Positions 45,301 to 55,342 of a stretch of DNA of 64,000 nucleotides are shown here, in pieces. The stretch's first letter is position 1; each line of letters begins with the position of its first letter. Both the position numbers and the translations under genes were made by a program. Source of the stretch: Bostrychus sinensis (taxonomy: Eukaryota > Chordata > Actinopteri > Gobiiformes > Eleotridae); NCBI GenBank assembly GCA_020698575.1, contig CM036247.1, forward strand, positions 30,542,431 to 30,606,430, given 5' to 3'. A model generated the notes under the pieces. The model was given only the letters and a program-made list of their open reading frames with translations. It did no database searches and was not told the DNA's origin.

Positions 45301-47496
45301 AGAGGCCTTCTATATTGAGTACATAAAAAGAAATTTTATTTGAAACGCACTGTAAAAAACAATGCTGCAAAAACTCAAGGCAACAGGATGCCTCAAAATT
45401 TTTGAGTTTTGGTGATCAACTCAAAATCTCAAGTTTTCATCAACTAATTTTTTTACTCACCAAATTTAATGTTCATACATCTAAAAACTTAATTTTTTCC
45501 AACTCATCTTACAGCCAACTGACTCCACTGTTCAGAAAAAGTATTATTGATAATAATAAAAACTAAATATACTACATTTAACAAAAGAATAACTTTTTCT
45601 GAACACTGTAAGTTGGCTGTAAGATGAATAAATAATTAATGATAGAGAGAAAAACTTAAAAATTAGAAAGGTTTTTAGACGTATGAACATCAAATTAAGT
45701 GAAAGTGTGGAAAACTTGAGATTTTGAGTTGGCCCCAAAAATTTTGAGGGATCTTTTGCCTTGAGTTATTGAGTTTTTGTAGCATTTTATTTTATTTTTT
45801 ACAGTGTATTTGTTTAAAAATATAACTTTAAAACACTTTTAGCCAATAGTCAGTGTCTTTTGTAATGTTTTTATAGAAATATATGGAGAAAAACATGAAA
45901 ATAAAATTTGGGATCGAGGGAATTGTTGGGGGTCCACATGGGATTTTGGTAAATTTAAGAGGGGCCGTGACACTCCTGACTTTGGGAATGGCTGGTCTAA
46001 ATTAATGTGCAAGTGCTAACATATAATGCAGCTTCTCACATTTACACACCACATTTTTTATTTTCACACCTGCATAGTATTCTTACTCACATTTAATGTC
46101 CAGAGAGATGAGCCTCTCATAGACCTGCGTGGTGTTGGGGTAGGTGACCCTGCAGCCCAGCAGCTGGCCGTTATGCATGGGTCTGGGGGTGAAGGTCAGA
46201 GTGTTGGACAGCACAGCCGAGTTACTCTCCTCCAGGTATTCTGTGCTGAACTCTGGGTCGGGCAGATAGTCCGTGTATATCCACTCAATCTCCGGAGTCA
46301 TGTCGGGGCAGTTGTCCGGAGCGTAGCACGTCAGCTCCAGACTCTCATCACTAACTATTTCCTCTGGGACGTCAATGTTGGGTTGATCTAGAGGAAAACA
46401 AGAAGTTAGTTTACTGCTTACAAAACTAGAAGCAACTGGAAAGAACAGACCTTACAATGCATTACAGTTCTTCCTAGTCAAATTCTAAAGAATCATGTTC
46501 ATTCAAACTTATTTTGTTCCTAGGCCCATTACTGACTTTTTATTTTTGAGTTATGCTACTAATAGAACAGACTAATCAATTAATGCCAGCAAAGACATCA
46601 TTTCCTTGGAGGTGATATTATAAAATGAAAATCTGTGCCTTACCCAAAACTTTGAGTTCTGCAAAGTCTGGATACGTATACATATTTGCTCCTCCGAGGT
46701 CAGCACGAAAGTAGTATCTCCCTGAGTGCTCTGAGCCAACATTGCTGATGAGCAGAGTGCAGTTCCTCTGGTGAAGGTCGCCCAGCAGTTTGGTGCGGCC
46801 TTTGTAGCTCTCATGCACAACATCAGTGCGTGATTTGAACACTACGGGAGGGAAGAGCTGAGGGTAGGGCTGGCCAAAGTACCAGATACCATGGATCCCG
46901 CGATATGGCCTGATCCCAGGTGGATACATGAAGGTGCAGGGGATGACCACAGCAGGAGTTTGTCATGGCTGAGATGTCCCGCGGTAACCAAACATTCCAC
47001 TGGCAACTGGCATCTGCAAAACAAAGATGGGGTTACTGTATATAAAACAAAACAGTAAGTACCAGAGGCCCAGACAAACCAAACCTAACATCCACTGTAT
47101 GGGAACATTACAAAGTGCACAAATATGGTAGTATAATGTTTTACAAACTGATGGGTCGAAACTCAAAAGTGGGTTGCAGGGAAGTTTAAATATAGTTTCT
47201 ATGTCCAGCCCTCACAGGTGGGTAACAACCGTGCCTCGGACTCCAGTCCAGGCCATTCAGCTGTTGATTGCTGGTGAGTCAGGTTTAACCGTTACCTCTG
47301 GGAGCACAGCAGTTTTCAGTAAGAAATTAAGTCTTTTGGATGAAGCAACAAAACTTCTTCTAAAAACAAACCTTGTCCAGATGACCTGTTTTACCTTTTT
47401 TAATGTACAGATGAAATGAAATATAATAAAATGAAATAAGTATTTGTTACCTCTTATAATCAGCAGCAGCGGTACAAGCAGCTCCAAACACCACAT
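33377..47496 (-). CDS. mag: Myelin-associated glycoprotein (Siglec-4), V exon frame-shifted
   Basis: Nine coding exons: 47451-47496 (signal), 46644-47013 (V), 46091-46387 (C2 d2), 43346-43603 (d3), 39362-39622 (d4), 37999-38307 (d5), 35984-36083 (transmembrane), 35299-35377 and 33377-33538 (tail). Without one extra base in the V exon they total 627 codons including the stop, matching 626-residue human MAG. Diagnostic stretches are VWYF-like GIWYFGQPYPQLFPPVVFKS, LLGDLHQRNCTLLISNV and SGRYYFRADLGG (with the sialic-acid-binding Arg), the extra d2 Cys in CYAPDNCPD, and d5 CTVVREGVQCVCIATGNPEP. The membrane segment is MAVIVGTIGGVAVIAFIIAA. The tail has ENPALYYS, LNYAAL (ITIM) and STYTEIKTK at the C-terminus, like the MAG YAEI end. 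The V exon is 370 bases where phase demands 369: an extra base at about 46951 breaks the frame. Expected role: glial adhesion and signalling at the axon-myelin contact. Confidence 0.95.
34330..34690. repeat. Repeat-like block in mag intron
   Basis: The stretch has repeated GATACTGGTAC and GGTACCTGAGGGATACTTTT words in the style of a fish interspersed repeat, with no exon in it. It lies in the mag intron between 33538 and 35299. Confidence 0.35.
36106..36496. mobile_element. MITE, TTTAAAGG-ended family
   Basis: TTTAAAGGGGCTATATTATG at the left and ATAATATAGCCCCTTTAAA at the right are near-perfect terminal inverted repeats around about 390 bases without coding capacity. It stands 25 bases from the mag transmembrane exon, in the intron before it. 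Its ends match 21816-22376. Confidence 0.85.
37620..37860. repeat. Common fish interspersed repeat fragment
   Basis: The words CAGTTAGTCGCAGGGCTGAG and ATGTCTTTGGAGAGAACTAA with the spacing between them are those of a repeat found throughout teleost genomes. It is degraded, in a mag intron. Confidence 0.5.
38680..38925 (-). mobile_element. tRNA-derived SINE (V-SINE-like)
   Basis: On the minus strand a tRNA-like head (GGAGGTAAAGCGATCACC, then GGTTGGCGGTTTGAATAG) is followed by the conserved body word GGGCAAGACACTTCATCC. The tail runs into GAGTGAATGAATAATGGACT. The same body word is in the copy at 41640-41850. It is in a mag intron. Confidence 0.75.
41135..41270 (+). repeat. Fish repeat tail ending in GGATGGATGG
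   Basis: CCTGTCCAGGGTGTACCCCG, GGGATAGGCTCCAGTCACCC and CGGTAGAAAATGGATGGATG in this order are a very common teleost repeat. It follows a poly(T) run at about 41119-41132. A more degraded relative on the other strand lies near 30835-30920. In a mag intron. Confidence 0.75.
41640..41850 (-). mobile_element. tRNA-derived SINE (V-SINE-like), second copy
   Basis: Minus strand: GTGGCACCGTGGGTTAAGTA (A-box region), GGGTTGGCAGTTCAAACCTC (B-box region), then GGGCAAGACACTTCACCCAA. This is the same family as 38680-38925, about 3 kb away in the next mag intron. Confidence 0.75.
42430..43070. repeat. Unassigned interspersed repeat
   Basis: The segment has words I associate with a widespread teleost repeat (AGCTGACAGGAGTGGCAGCT, TTTGTCCAATCTTTCATTG). 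Its frames are short and broken, and I cannot name the family. It is in the mag intron between d3 and d4 exons. Confidence 0.35.
45235..45999. mobile_element. hAT-like MITE interrupted by another MITE
   Basis: The left end AGAGGTCCCCAGAGTGGGG and the right end CTTTGGGAATGGCTGGTCT have the look of hAT-type ends and pair imperfectly. The inner element 45348-45806 divides it. It is in the mag intron between d2 and d3. Confidence 0.5.
45348..45806. mobile_element. Inner MITE with CACTGTAAAA ends
   Basis: CACTGTAAAAAACAATGCTG at the left corresponds in inverted orientation to AGCATTTTATTTTATTTTTT then ACAGTG at the right. The inversion extends inward for most of the element (AACTCAAAATCTCAAGTTTT versus GAGATTTTGAGTT). 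It can fold as a long hairpin and has no protein. Confidence 0.8.
46644..47013 (-). other. mag: mag V-set exon with one-base insertion
   Basis: The exon opens in phase 1 and reads SCQWNVWLPRDISAMTNSC. It then needs to continue VVIPCTFMYPPG, but one extra base (A on the plus strand at about 46951) puts the two halves in different frames. Exon length is 370, one more than a multiple of three, although both boundaries are phase 1. In the upstream frame the Cys, Trp and strand pattern match MAG up to the break, and in the downstream frame they match to the donor. Confidence 0.9.
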
Positions 47497-47744
47497 GGTC
47501 TCCACTCAGTGTTGAACCATAGACGTCTGAAAGAGCAAACATTCTGTCAATTACAGCACTTCCATTTCACAGTAAAAAAAACAAATGTTTTTATATGTCG
47601 TGTTTACAGCAGAATGACTCATAAGTCCATTTTCTGTCAGTTTTCTGTCAGTTTTCTGTCATCCAGTTGGAAACCATCAGCCATTTTACTCTGCCTGGCC
47701 AAAAAAAAAAAAGTCGCTCCTGGATTTAACTAAGCAAATAGGTA

Positions 47745-48065
47745 AGAGCCTCCCTGCAGTTGGTCAGGTCTGGGTTCAGCAACATTATGTGCCCATAGAA
47801 TGAGGTCAGCTGACTTCCTGAATATACTGGATGACCAGGTTATGCCATCAATGGATTATTTTCTTTCCTCATAGCACAGGCTTATTCCATGATGACAATG
47901 CCAAGTTTCAGCGAGTTCAAAATGTGAAAGAGCGGTTCAGGAAGCATGAGATATCATTTTCACACATAGATTGGCCACCACAGAGTCCAGACCTTAACCC
48001 CACTGAGAATCTTGCTTTTATCATCTTTGAAATATTTCCAAACTTAGACCACTGTTGGCAAATGC
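47745..48065 (+). mobile_element. Tc1/mariner transposase relic
   Basis: The plus strand encodes DDNAKFQRVQNVKERFRKHE and WPPQSPDLNPTENL, the last two catalytic regions of a Tc1-like DDE transposase. The frame stays open only from 47831 to 48073 and there are no ends. It lies just upstream of the mag start exon, in the presumed first intron or promoter region of mag. Confidence 0.85.
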
Positions 48066-48655
48066 AGATTTAGAGATAATTACCCATTCTTTTATTTATT
48101 CTCGTTAGAACTATTGCAGTTCACTCTTTACATTTTTAACAAATCTGCTCTCAAACAATTTCAAATGGTACAGAACACTGCAGCAAGGCTTTTAACAGGA
48201 TCCAACAGAAACATCACATCGATTTTATCCTCTTTACACTGGCTTCCCATCAAATTTAGAATTGATTTTAAAATATTAGTTTTAATCTTCAGAGCACTGA
48301 ACAGACAGGCTCCTCAATACATCACAGAGCTTTTATCTCCTTATGTTTCTGGCCGCAGTCTTCAGTCTTAGGGCCAGAACGTCCTTAAGGTCCCCAAAAC
48401 CCATTTTAAAAGTTGAGGAGTTTTGTCTTTTCAGGCAGTAGCACCCAGATTGTGGAATGCTCTGTCACTCTGTGTGTCCGACTCTGTTGATTCCTTTAAA
48501 AAGCAGCTAAAGACTCTTTTATTTAGACAAGCTTTTAGTTGACTGGGTTTTATGTTTTTAATATTGTTTTATATTTGTAGTTTAAATGTTTTCTTCTATT
48601 TCATATTGCTGCACTTTGTAAAGCACTTTGTGATCTTTATCTGTGAAAGGTGCAA
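48066..48655 (+). mobile_element. LINE reverse-transcriptase C-terminal fragment
   Basis: The plus strand encodes LKQFQMVQNTAARLLTG, SSLHWLPIKFRIDFKILVLI and ALNRQAPQYITELLSPY, then breaks. It continues in other frames (RLWNALSLCVSDSVDSF) to an L2/CR1-like tail (GCACTTTGTAAAGCACTTTG). It is 5'-truncated, as usual for LINEs, and sits directly against the Tc1 relic. Confidence 0.85.
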
Positions 48656-49229
48656 CTAGGAGTTGCAGGTTGCTGGAACTCATCCCAGTAACTATGGGGT
48701 TTAATTTATAAGGGAGACCTATATGCTCTGTAGAGCCAGTTAGTCGCAAGGCTGTGCTTAAGAAATATGCTTAAAACAAAAGCAAATATAGAACTGTAGC
48801 TATACATTTGTGGCCCACTGTGGGGGTCACATCCATCAGAATAGGAGTCACTGGTCTAGTATAACTTAGTGCAGGACAGTGTAGTGTTGTGTACTTTAAT
48901 ATATTAAAAATCAAAACCCCCACAAATTTCTGACTTTTGACTCCAACAGTGGTGTAGACACACAGCATTTTCAAATTAATTAATCAATCAGAACATTCAG
49001 GTTGCCGTTACTGTGCTCTACTGTTGTATTTGTCCAATTTAAAGTAATTTAAAACACCAAGATTCTTCCTTAAAATGGAAAAAATCTGAGTCATAAAACT
49101 GTCACCAAAGCCGTCTTCAATTCTTGTTCACTTCTGACAAAATATGCAAATACAGTGTGTAGTACTGTTAACTTTAAAGCAGGCAGATATTGATTTAAAG
49201 TGATTTTTGTTTTTTCTTGTAGGTTTTAC

Positions 49230-49345
49230 CTGGAAGATGTGTTGGATATAAACAGTCAGAGATGGTGCAGCGAGGCACTGAGCAGCTCCACTAGAGGGCG
49301 TTCAGTCACACCCAGACGGCCAGGCAGCCTGTTTCTCTGCAGATA
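49230..49345 (-). other. mag: Possible mag 5' untranslated exon
   Basis: On the minus strand a good donor, CTTCCAG|GTAAAAC, ends at 49230. The coding start exon at 47496 is preceded by an acceptor, CTCTTTCAG, at about 47542, so an upstream non-coding exon is needed. The bases 49230-49345 are GC-richer than the surroundings. Transcript evidence is missing and the 5' limit is a guess. Confidence 0.4.
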
Positions 49346-50499
49346 GAAAAGTTCAGTGGACAGTGACATGAGCAGCATCAGCCAATGACATCATTCACAC
49401 ACTGGGGTAAGTGTGTTAGCCACTGTCATTGTTTGTGGTGGGCGTACAGTATGTAAGCCCCCCGCTGAATAAGCTTCACTGTGCTGGACTCTGACACAAC
49501 ACCACTGGCCAATGAGCACACAGCATTACATCAGCTTGATACAGTGTGTGGCGTGACAAAAATCAACAAGGCACTAACAAAAGAAATGACACAGGCAAAT
49601 GACAAATTACATTTTTGCAATACCTTCATAGACTCGTGCTGCAGAAGTTATTTAAGTTTGCGCTACTCTCAGCACTTCAGTTCATCGGGCAAGAAGTGTG
49701 ACTGGCCATAGCGACAAATAGCTGGAGGCTAATCACCTGCAAGGAACCAGCTATCGCAGAGTCATTTATCCACCTAAAACACTGGGCCTGTTTACTGGCA
49801 CACTAATAATCAGCTCATTGTCTGATTTCTGGAGTTATCAGATTATTAAGTGCTCATGTAAACAGCATAGTCTGATGTGCTTTATCAGATAACAGCAGTA
49901 GTTTGATTATGAGAAATTAGATTAACACACCTGTTTTTTCCCCAATACTCTGATTTCTTTGTGCATGTACATACCCATTAATCTGTTTTCATTCTGATCT
50001 TTTACATCTGTGCATGTGTAAAAAAAAAAAAATGTAGAAAACAGAAGTGACATTGTCAGGCAAAAGACAAATTAAAACAAACATTTAAAAACGTTTTAAA
50101 ATATTTCACAGAGTTAATCCAACCTATGAACTTAATTCGTCATTTTGTTCCTTTTTTAATTTCCAGAAAGCAATATGTTACAAAAATTATGAAACACAGT
50201 TGCGCTGTAAGAGGAAAAAAGGCCACTGTTCAGTGTTGGTGGAACTTGAACCGTGTTTAGTCTAGTTGCAGGTGCTGTGCTGTATCCACTGCATTATTGT
50301 GCACAGAAAAAACAAAGAAACAAATTTTACTTTGTCCTATATTTACCTATAGTACTTAAGATAGTACTTAATCCAATAATAGACAGAAACATTTAAACCC
50401 CAGTTTTTCAGTGATCAGATTTCTGAACTGCATATAAACATACAGTTATCTGATTAGTCAGTTATGGGATTTTTCTGGCCATGTAAACATAGCCAATGT

Positions 50500-50880
50500 C
50501 ATGTTGAAAAAGTAGTTGCATAACTTTTTCTTTGTTGCAAACCTAATGCAACTGGTAAAATAAGTATTAAACACATCACCACTTTTCTCAACAAATATAT
50601 TTCTAACATGGTACTGACATGGTTTTCACCAGATGTTGAAAACAACCCAAGTAAACCATCTATACATAGAAACCAAAACAAATACATTCAGAAATTCAGC
50701 TATGTCTAATAAAATGGGAATGACACAGGGGAAAAAAGTATTGAACACATGAAGAAAGGGAGGTGCAAAAAGACGTGGAAAGCCAAGAACCCATCTGACA
50801 TCTATCAATAATCTGAAAGCAATCCTGCCTCTTGTCTGACCTATGAAAATATGTTTTTTTTACAAAGGAGTCACATCATG
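50500..50880. mobile_element. Interspersed repeat, probably DNA-transposon derived
   Basis: The words AAAAAGTATTGAACACATGA and GAAAGGGAGGTGCAAAAAGA, with TTTCACCAGATGTTGAAAAC upstream, match a repeat that recurs in fish genomes near Tc1-like elements. Frames are broken. Family not certain. Confidence 0.45.
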
Positions 50881-50966
50881 AGACCAACCCCAGCATCCAC
50901 CTACAACATCAGCTTCCCATTTTTATTACTTTGTTTCTCTGTGTAATTGTGAGTATTCAAATTGCA

Positions 50967-50995
50967 CTCTTTTTTTTTTTTTTTTTTTTTTTTGC
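50967..50995. repeat. Poly(T) run
   Basis: About 25 T residues, probably the poly(A) tail of a minus-strand retroposon whose body I cannot identify. Confidence 0.8.
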
Positions 50996-52444
50996 TATCT
51001 CAGCTGCCAATAAGAGAGCATCCCTTGTTGGACGGTACCAGCATAGTAACAATAATTAATAAGTCTCTATGGAGGAGAGGGCAGGGAGGGACATTGGGTA
51101 AATCATGCTTTACTGACTGAGCATTACCACACACATACAGGGCCGGTCCAGCCTATAAGCCAACTAAGCAGCTGCTTAGGGCCCCAAAGAATGCCTGAAT
51201 TACATTAAAAATACACATTCAGTTTAACGGAGCGTCATATATTTAAAATAAATCTTATGCAACAAATCAAAGTTTTAACACCAACATTTAGTTTGGAAAT
51301 ATTTGACCTTTTTCATTGGCGTGACCCTACCCGGCTGTTGATTTACCAGTTTTCACTGACTTGTGGAGGAAGACTGAATTAATAGAGACAGGAGTGGAGA
51401 GAGGATTTTGCGTCATGCGGCAGCAGCCGGTGTGTGCAGATGGCGGCCTAAGAGTGGATTGTGTTTTAGAGCTTCATGATTAACACGTTCCAACATCCCC
51501 CGGAGAATCCTCAACCAATATTAGCCATGTTGATAGAGAGGAGAGCGAAAAATTACATCGTAAAAGGCTACAGATTTCTCATGCTGTTCATTAAGCTACT
51601 TGGAATCTGCTGATTTTTGTAATATACGATGAAATATGTTCTATTACAGAATTGTACAGAACTCCACATGTTTATAGCCAACTCATAGCACTGTAGCACA
51701 ACTTTCAGTCTTTCTCTGGCATAATGTAAACCATAACTGCCTAAAATGTTCCAAAAAAGACTTCATTTATGCATTTATCATGTGTGTTTTGCCAAAGAAA
51801 AAAAAACAAGCTAGAGTATCAACTATAGGAGCAGCAGATTCAAAAATGAACGGAACAGATGGCAGATAGTGGTACACAGGTCAGGTGTTAGCTCTGCTAC
51901 TGTTAGCTCAGCTTCTTTTAGTCACTGAAACAAAACAAAAACAATAGTGAATAACAACAGTTTGTGGAACCCAAATTATCCCTGGTCTTTTTATTGTGAC
52001 CCACTTTTCTTTTCTAGGACCAATATTTATATTTTTCTAACAGATTTTACTGTGACCTTAATGGCACATGTACAACCATATAAAGACAAAATACATGGCA
52101 TGTGCGGTACATGTCCGTACAGCCTCTGTAAGTAATACCACCATTCAAGTCAACGTGTGAGTTTACACCAGCTGTGATGCAGTACCTGGCTCGCTCTCTG
52201 GAAGAAATACACAAGAAGTCTATTTTTGATAGATGCTGGAGCACCCACAGTGTTTTTGATGTAGTCCTGTTTGACGGCCCAAAGATCGTGAACATCTAAT
52301 ACATCCAGTACTTTCTAAAATGATCTTTTTATACACAGTCATTTTACAGACCTGTTGCTAATTAACCTAATTAGTTGCAAAATGCCTCTCCACATTTTTT
52401 ATTAGTAAAGCTTTCTTTCCCCGCCTCATATTGCCCCTGTCCCA

Positions 52445-53222
52445 ACCAGGGTTGCCAGATCTGACTGATAGTTTCCAGCCCCAATATAACGTAAAACCCA
52501 CACACAATAAAAACCTGCTCAAAAGTTATGGAGGACCGTGAGCGCCACACCAAAAGGAATAATGCTTTTATTAAAAGAGTTTTTAAAAGAGCCTTTAATA
52601 AATGGATTACTAAATGCTTTTATTAAAAGAGTTTTTAAATGTTTATTTAATAAAGAGATTACTAAATACTTTTATTAAAAGAGTTTTTAAAAGAGCATTT
52701 AATAAATGGATTACCAAATAGTTTTATTAAAAGAGTGTTTAAAGAGCATTTAATAATTGGATTACTAAATGCTTTTATTAAAAGCGCGTGTAGCTCTGAT
52801 CAATCACAGAGCTCGTTACATCGCTTTCCTTTTTATTTTATTTAACTTTAACCAGGAGGACCAGGAACGCCATGGAAAAGCTAAAAGGAGAAGCTAATCG
52901 GAGAAGCTAATATGTTTTGCAAATGCTTTTCCGAAAAGGTTTTGTAAATACATTTAGAAATTGGTTTCTTAAATGGATTAATGAATAACGCTATTAATCC
53001 TTCTTTTATTAAAACCATTTAGTAATCCATTTATTAAATCCTCTTTTAAAAACTCTTTTAATAAAAGCATTTAGTAATCCAATTTATCAATTTTTTGTTT
53101 TAATTTATTTTTTAAAAACTCTTTTAATAAAAGCATTATTCCTTTTCGCGTGGCGCTCCCGGTCCTCCATAAAAAGTAGCCCAATTGGGCAGAAAAAACA
53201 CCCAATCTGGCAACACTGGTCC
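52445..53222. mobile_element. Outer MITE (GTTGCCAGAT ends)
   Basis: AACCAGGGTTGCCAGATCTG on the left and CCAATCTGGCAACACTGGTC on the right are inverted ends of one element. The right half also has GCCCAATTGGGCAGAAAAAA, typical of fish repeats with these ends. The element is split by the inner repeat 52527-53171. Confidence 0.65.
52527..53171. mobile_element. Inner MITE with GC-rich ends and internal tandem repeats
   Basis: TTATGGAGGACCGTGAGCGC at the left and GTGGCGCTCCCGGTCCTCCA at the right are inverted ends, extended inward by AATAATGCTTTTATTAAAAG on both sides. Inside, a roughly 60-base unit with TTTTATTAAAAGAGTTTTTA and AATAAATGGATTACTAAAT repeats about four times on the left and in inverted form on the right. 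It can therefore fold in many registers. No protein is encoded. Confidence 0.8.
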
Positions 53223-53248
53223 CAACGTTTTTGAGAAGTGTTGTATGC

Positions 53249-53852
53249 AGCTATATTTGTTTCAATAAAATTAATTGATGCAACAATAAATGTATTGATG
53301 CAACTGGAATGATTTATTCAAAATGCTTAATTTGTGCCTTGCATGCAGCAATTTTTGCAAATAAATGCTAATTTGCAAATATATTATTTTCAATTATTTC
53401 AGAGGATTTCAAAGGAAATCCTGTTCCACTGACAAACACTGAAATAATTACAACAGATATATTTGCAAATTACAATATGGCTGCATACTCCCAGTGGTTG
53501 TCACTGGAACAGGATTTCTTTTGTGAATAAATCTTGTTGTCTCAAAATGCAGGACATCTCAAAAAGATCCAAATGTGCAGAGATGATGAATGCACAAATG
53601 GAGCGATCCACAAATGCAGATTGGTCTATCCCCATGCAAAACTGCATATTTATAAATGACAAACATGATTGATTTCTGAAATAATTGCAAATAATATATT
53701 TGCAAATAAATTCTAATTTGCAAATATATTATTTGCAATTATTTCACAAATCAGTCATGTTTGTTGCTGCATGCAAGTCACAAATTAGGCATTTTGAATA
53801 AATCATTCATTTTAGTTTTGCATCAATTCATTTTACTGAAACAAATATAGCT
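53249..53852. mobile_element. MITE with long terminal inverted repeats
   Basis: AGCTATATTTGTTTCAATAA at the left matches the reverse complement of the right end (ACTGAAACAAATATAGCT). The match continues inward with ATGATTTATTCAAAATGC and TGCATGCAGCAA in both arms. The inner part repeats AATTTGCAAATATATTATTT several times. It lies only 27 bases from the preceding nested pair. Confidence 0.8.
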
Positions 53853-55243
53853 CCATAGTGTTGCTACCAATAAATACATTTTAAAAAAGTTATCTTTTTT
53901 CTTAATATGAAATGGTAAAGTATAGACCCTTCTTGTGATTGTAAACAGAATGCCTCCGTTCCAAAGACTGGTACCGGAAATTAAAAAAGACGGTAATATA
54001 TTTTTAATGGAGCAATTAGGGCTAGCCACCAAACATCGCAAATTATGAATAATCAAGACAGGTTTGGCAAATTACAATCACTCAGCCCCATGTGAGTAAT
54101 ATCAGAGCATAGTAATATAATATTAGCAAGTGTGTGAACATTTAGCCGTTTCATGTAACCCTCCAATTAGTGTCTATAATTAGCATATACTCTAAAGGCT
54201 ACATAATTTATGTTTCTTAAGTTCAATGTTAGGCTGGACAAATAGCAACAGAAATGTGTCAGACCACAATAGTTTGACATTGTATGCTCAGCTTTAATTC
54301 ATCAATCACCACAAATCCTACTTTTATAAGTTAAATTTAGCAACCGGTACTGACTCAGATCTGCTTCATATCAATTCAGAATAATTTTTAATAAATATAT
54401 AAACAACAACAATTCGTTCCTGCGGCCCAAAAACTTATAAAATTAATATTTTAAATTTGCTCCCTAGTACAAATGAATGGGCTAGAACTTTAATCTTGGT
54501 ACCAGGCTGGGTGTGCAGCTTTTTTAAACCCATCATTCCTGTAAGGGTCTATATTATTACTGGATATGTTTGTCTTTTGTGAAAAATATGAGAATGAAAA
54601 ATTATTGCATTTGTTTTTTATACAGTCTCCTGACTTTATCGGAAAATGGATTGAACTCTGCTTAATGTAATTAAAACAATGTTTACGCTTCAAAATAGCA
54701 GAAGATTGAAAATATATTCAGTCTTTTCTCTACCCACTTTTGGTGTCTCATAAATGTGGGAATCACTGCTGTAGATTCATATTATTCCATTGTTGGGGGG
54801 AATTTGTGGATGTCAGATCTACAAATAACCTCTTTATAGGGTTGAGACATCTTGAGCCATAATGCATCACTATAATCTGTGACATCTCTGCTTATTCTCC
54901 ACCATCTGCACTGTAACAAAAGGCCAGGAGCCAGACAAGCGCATTAGCAATGGTTAGAGGGCATAAAGCCGGGCAGGGCCACTGACACCAGAAGCAACAA
55001 GAGCCCTATTGAGGGGCCACACAAACGGCTGGCACGGAGCGCAGAGCATACGTGTGTACACTCACTCACACAGCACTTGCCTCATACCAGCCTCGGGCCA
55101 GGCTCCTGCTGCTCTCTGTCCCCGCGATTGTGACTCGATGAATCCAGGGGTCTGCTTCTGTGGGAAATACAGACAGATAAAGAGATGTGAGCAGGAGACA
55201 AGGGAAGTGGAGAACAGGGGGTCTGTGTCAGGCCTGACTTTAC

Positions 55244-55342
55244 ATGTGTAGTGGGCAGCTCAGAGTATGCGCCCAGGCATTTCTCCAGCCGTTCTTTGGC
55301 CCACTCGGCATTCCTCTTCTTCTCATGTGCTGTTTCATACAT
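55244..55342 (-). CDS. Possible internal coding exon, gene unknown
   Basis: On the minus strand GGTTCAG|ATG opens a 99-base phase-0 exon that closes at CACAT|GTAAAG. It encodes a charged helical stretch, MYETAHEKKRNAEWAKERLE then KCLGAYSELPTTH. The amino-acid make-up looks like real protein. An alternative acceptor at 55356 gives phase 1. Neither fits directly onto the phase-2 end of the exon at 62289, so an intermediate exon would be needed if they belong together. I do not recognise the protein. Confidence 0.4.

Noticed and set aside
46842..47024. Separate 60-codon protein in the mag V exon region
   Set aside because: It is an off-frame reading caused by the one-base insertion; the exon pieces on either side match MAG in other frames.
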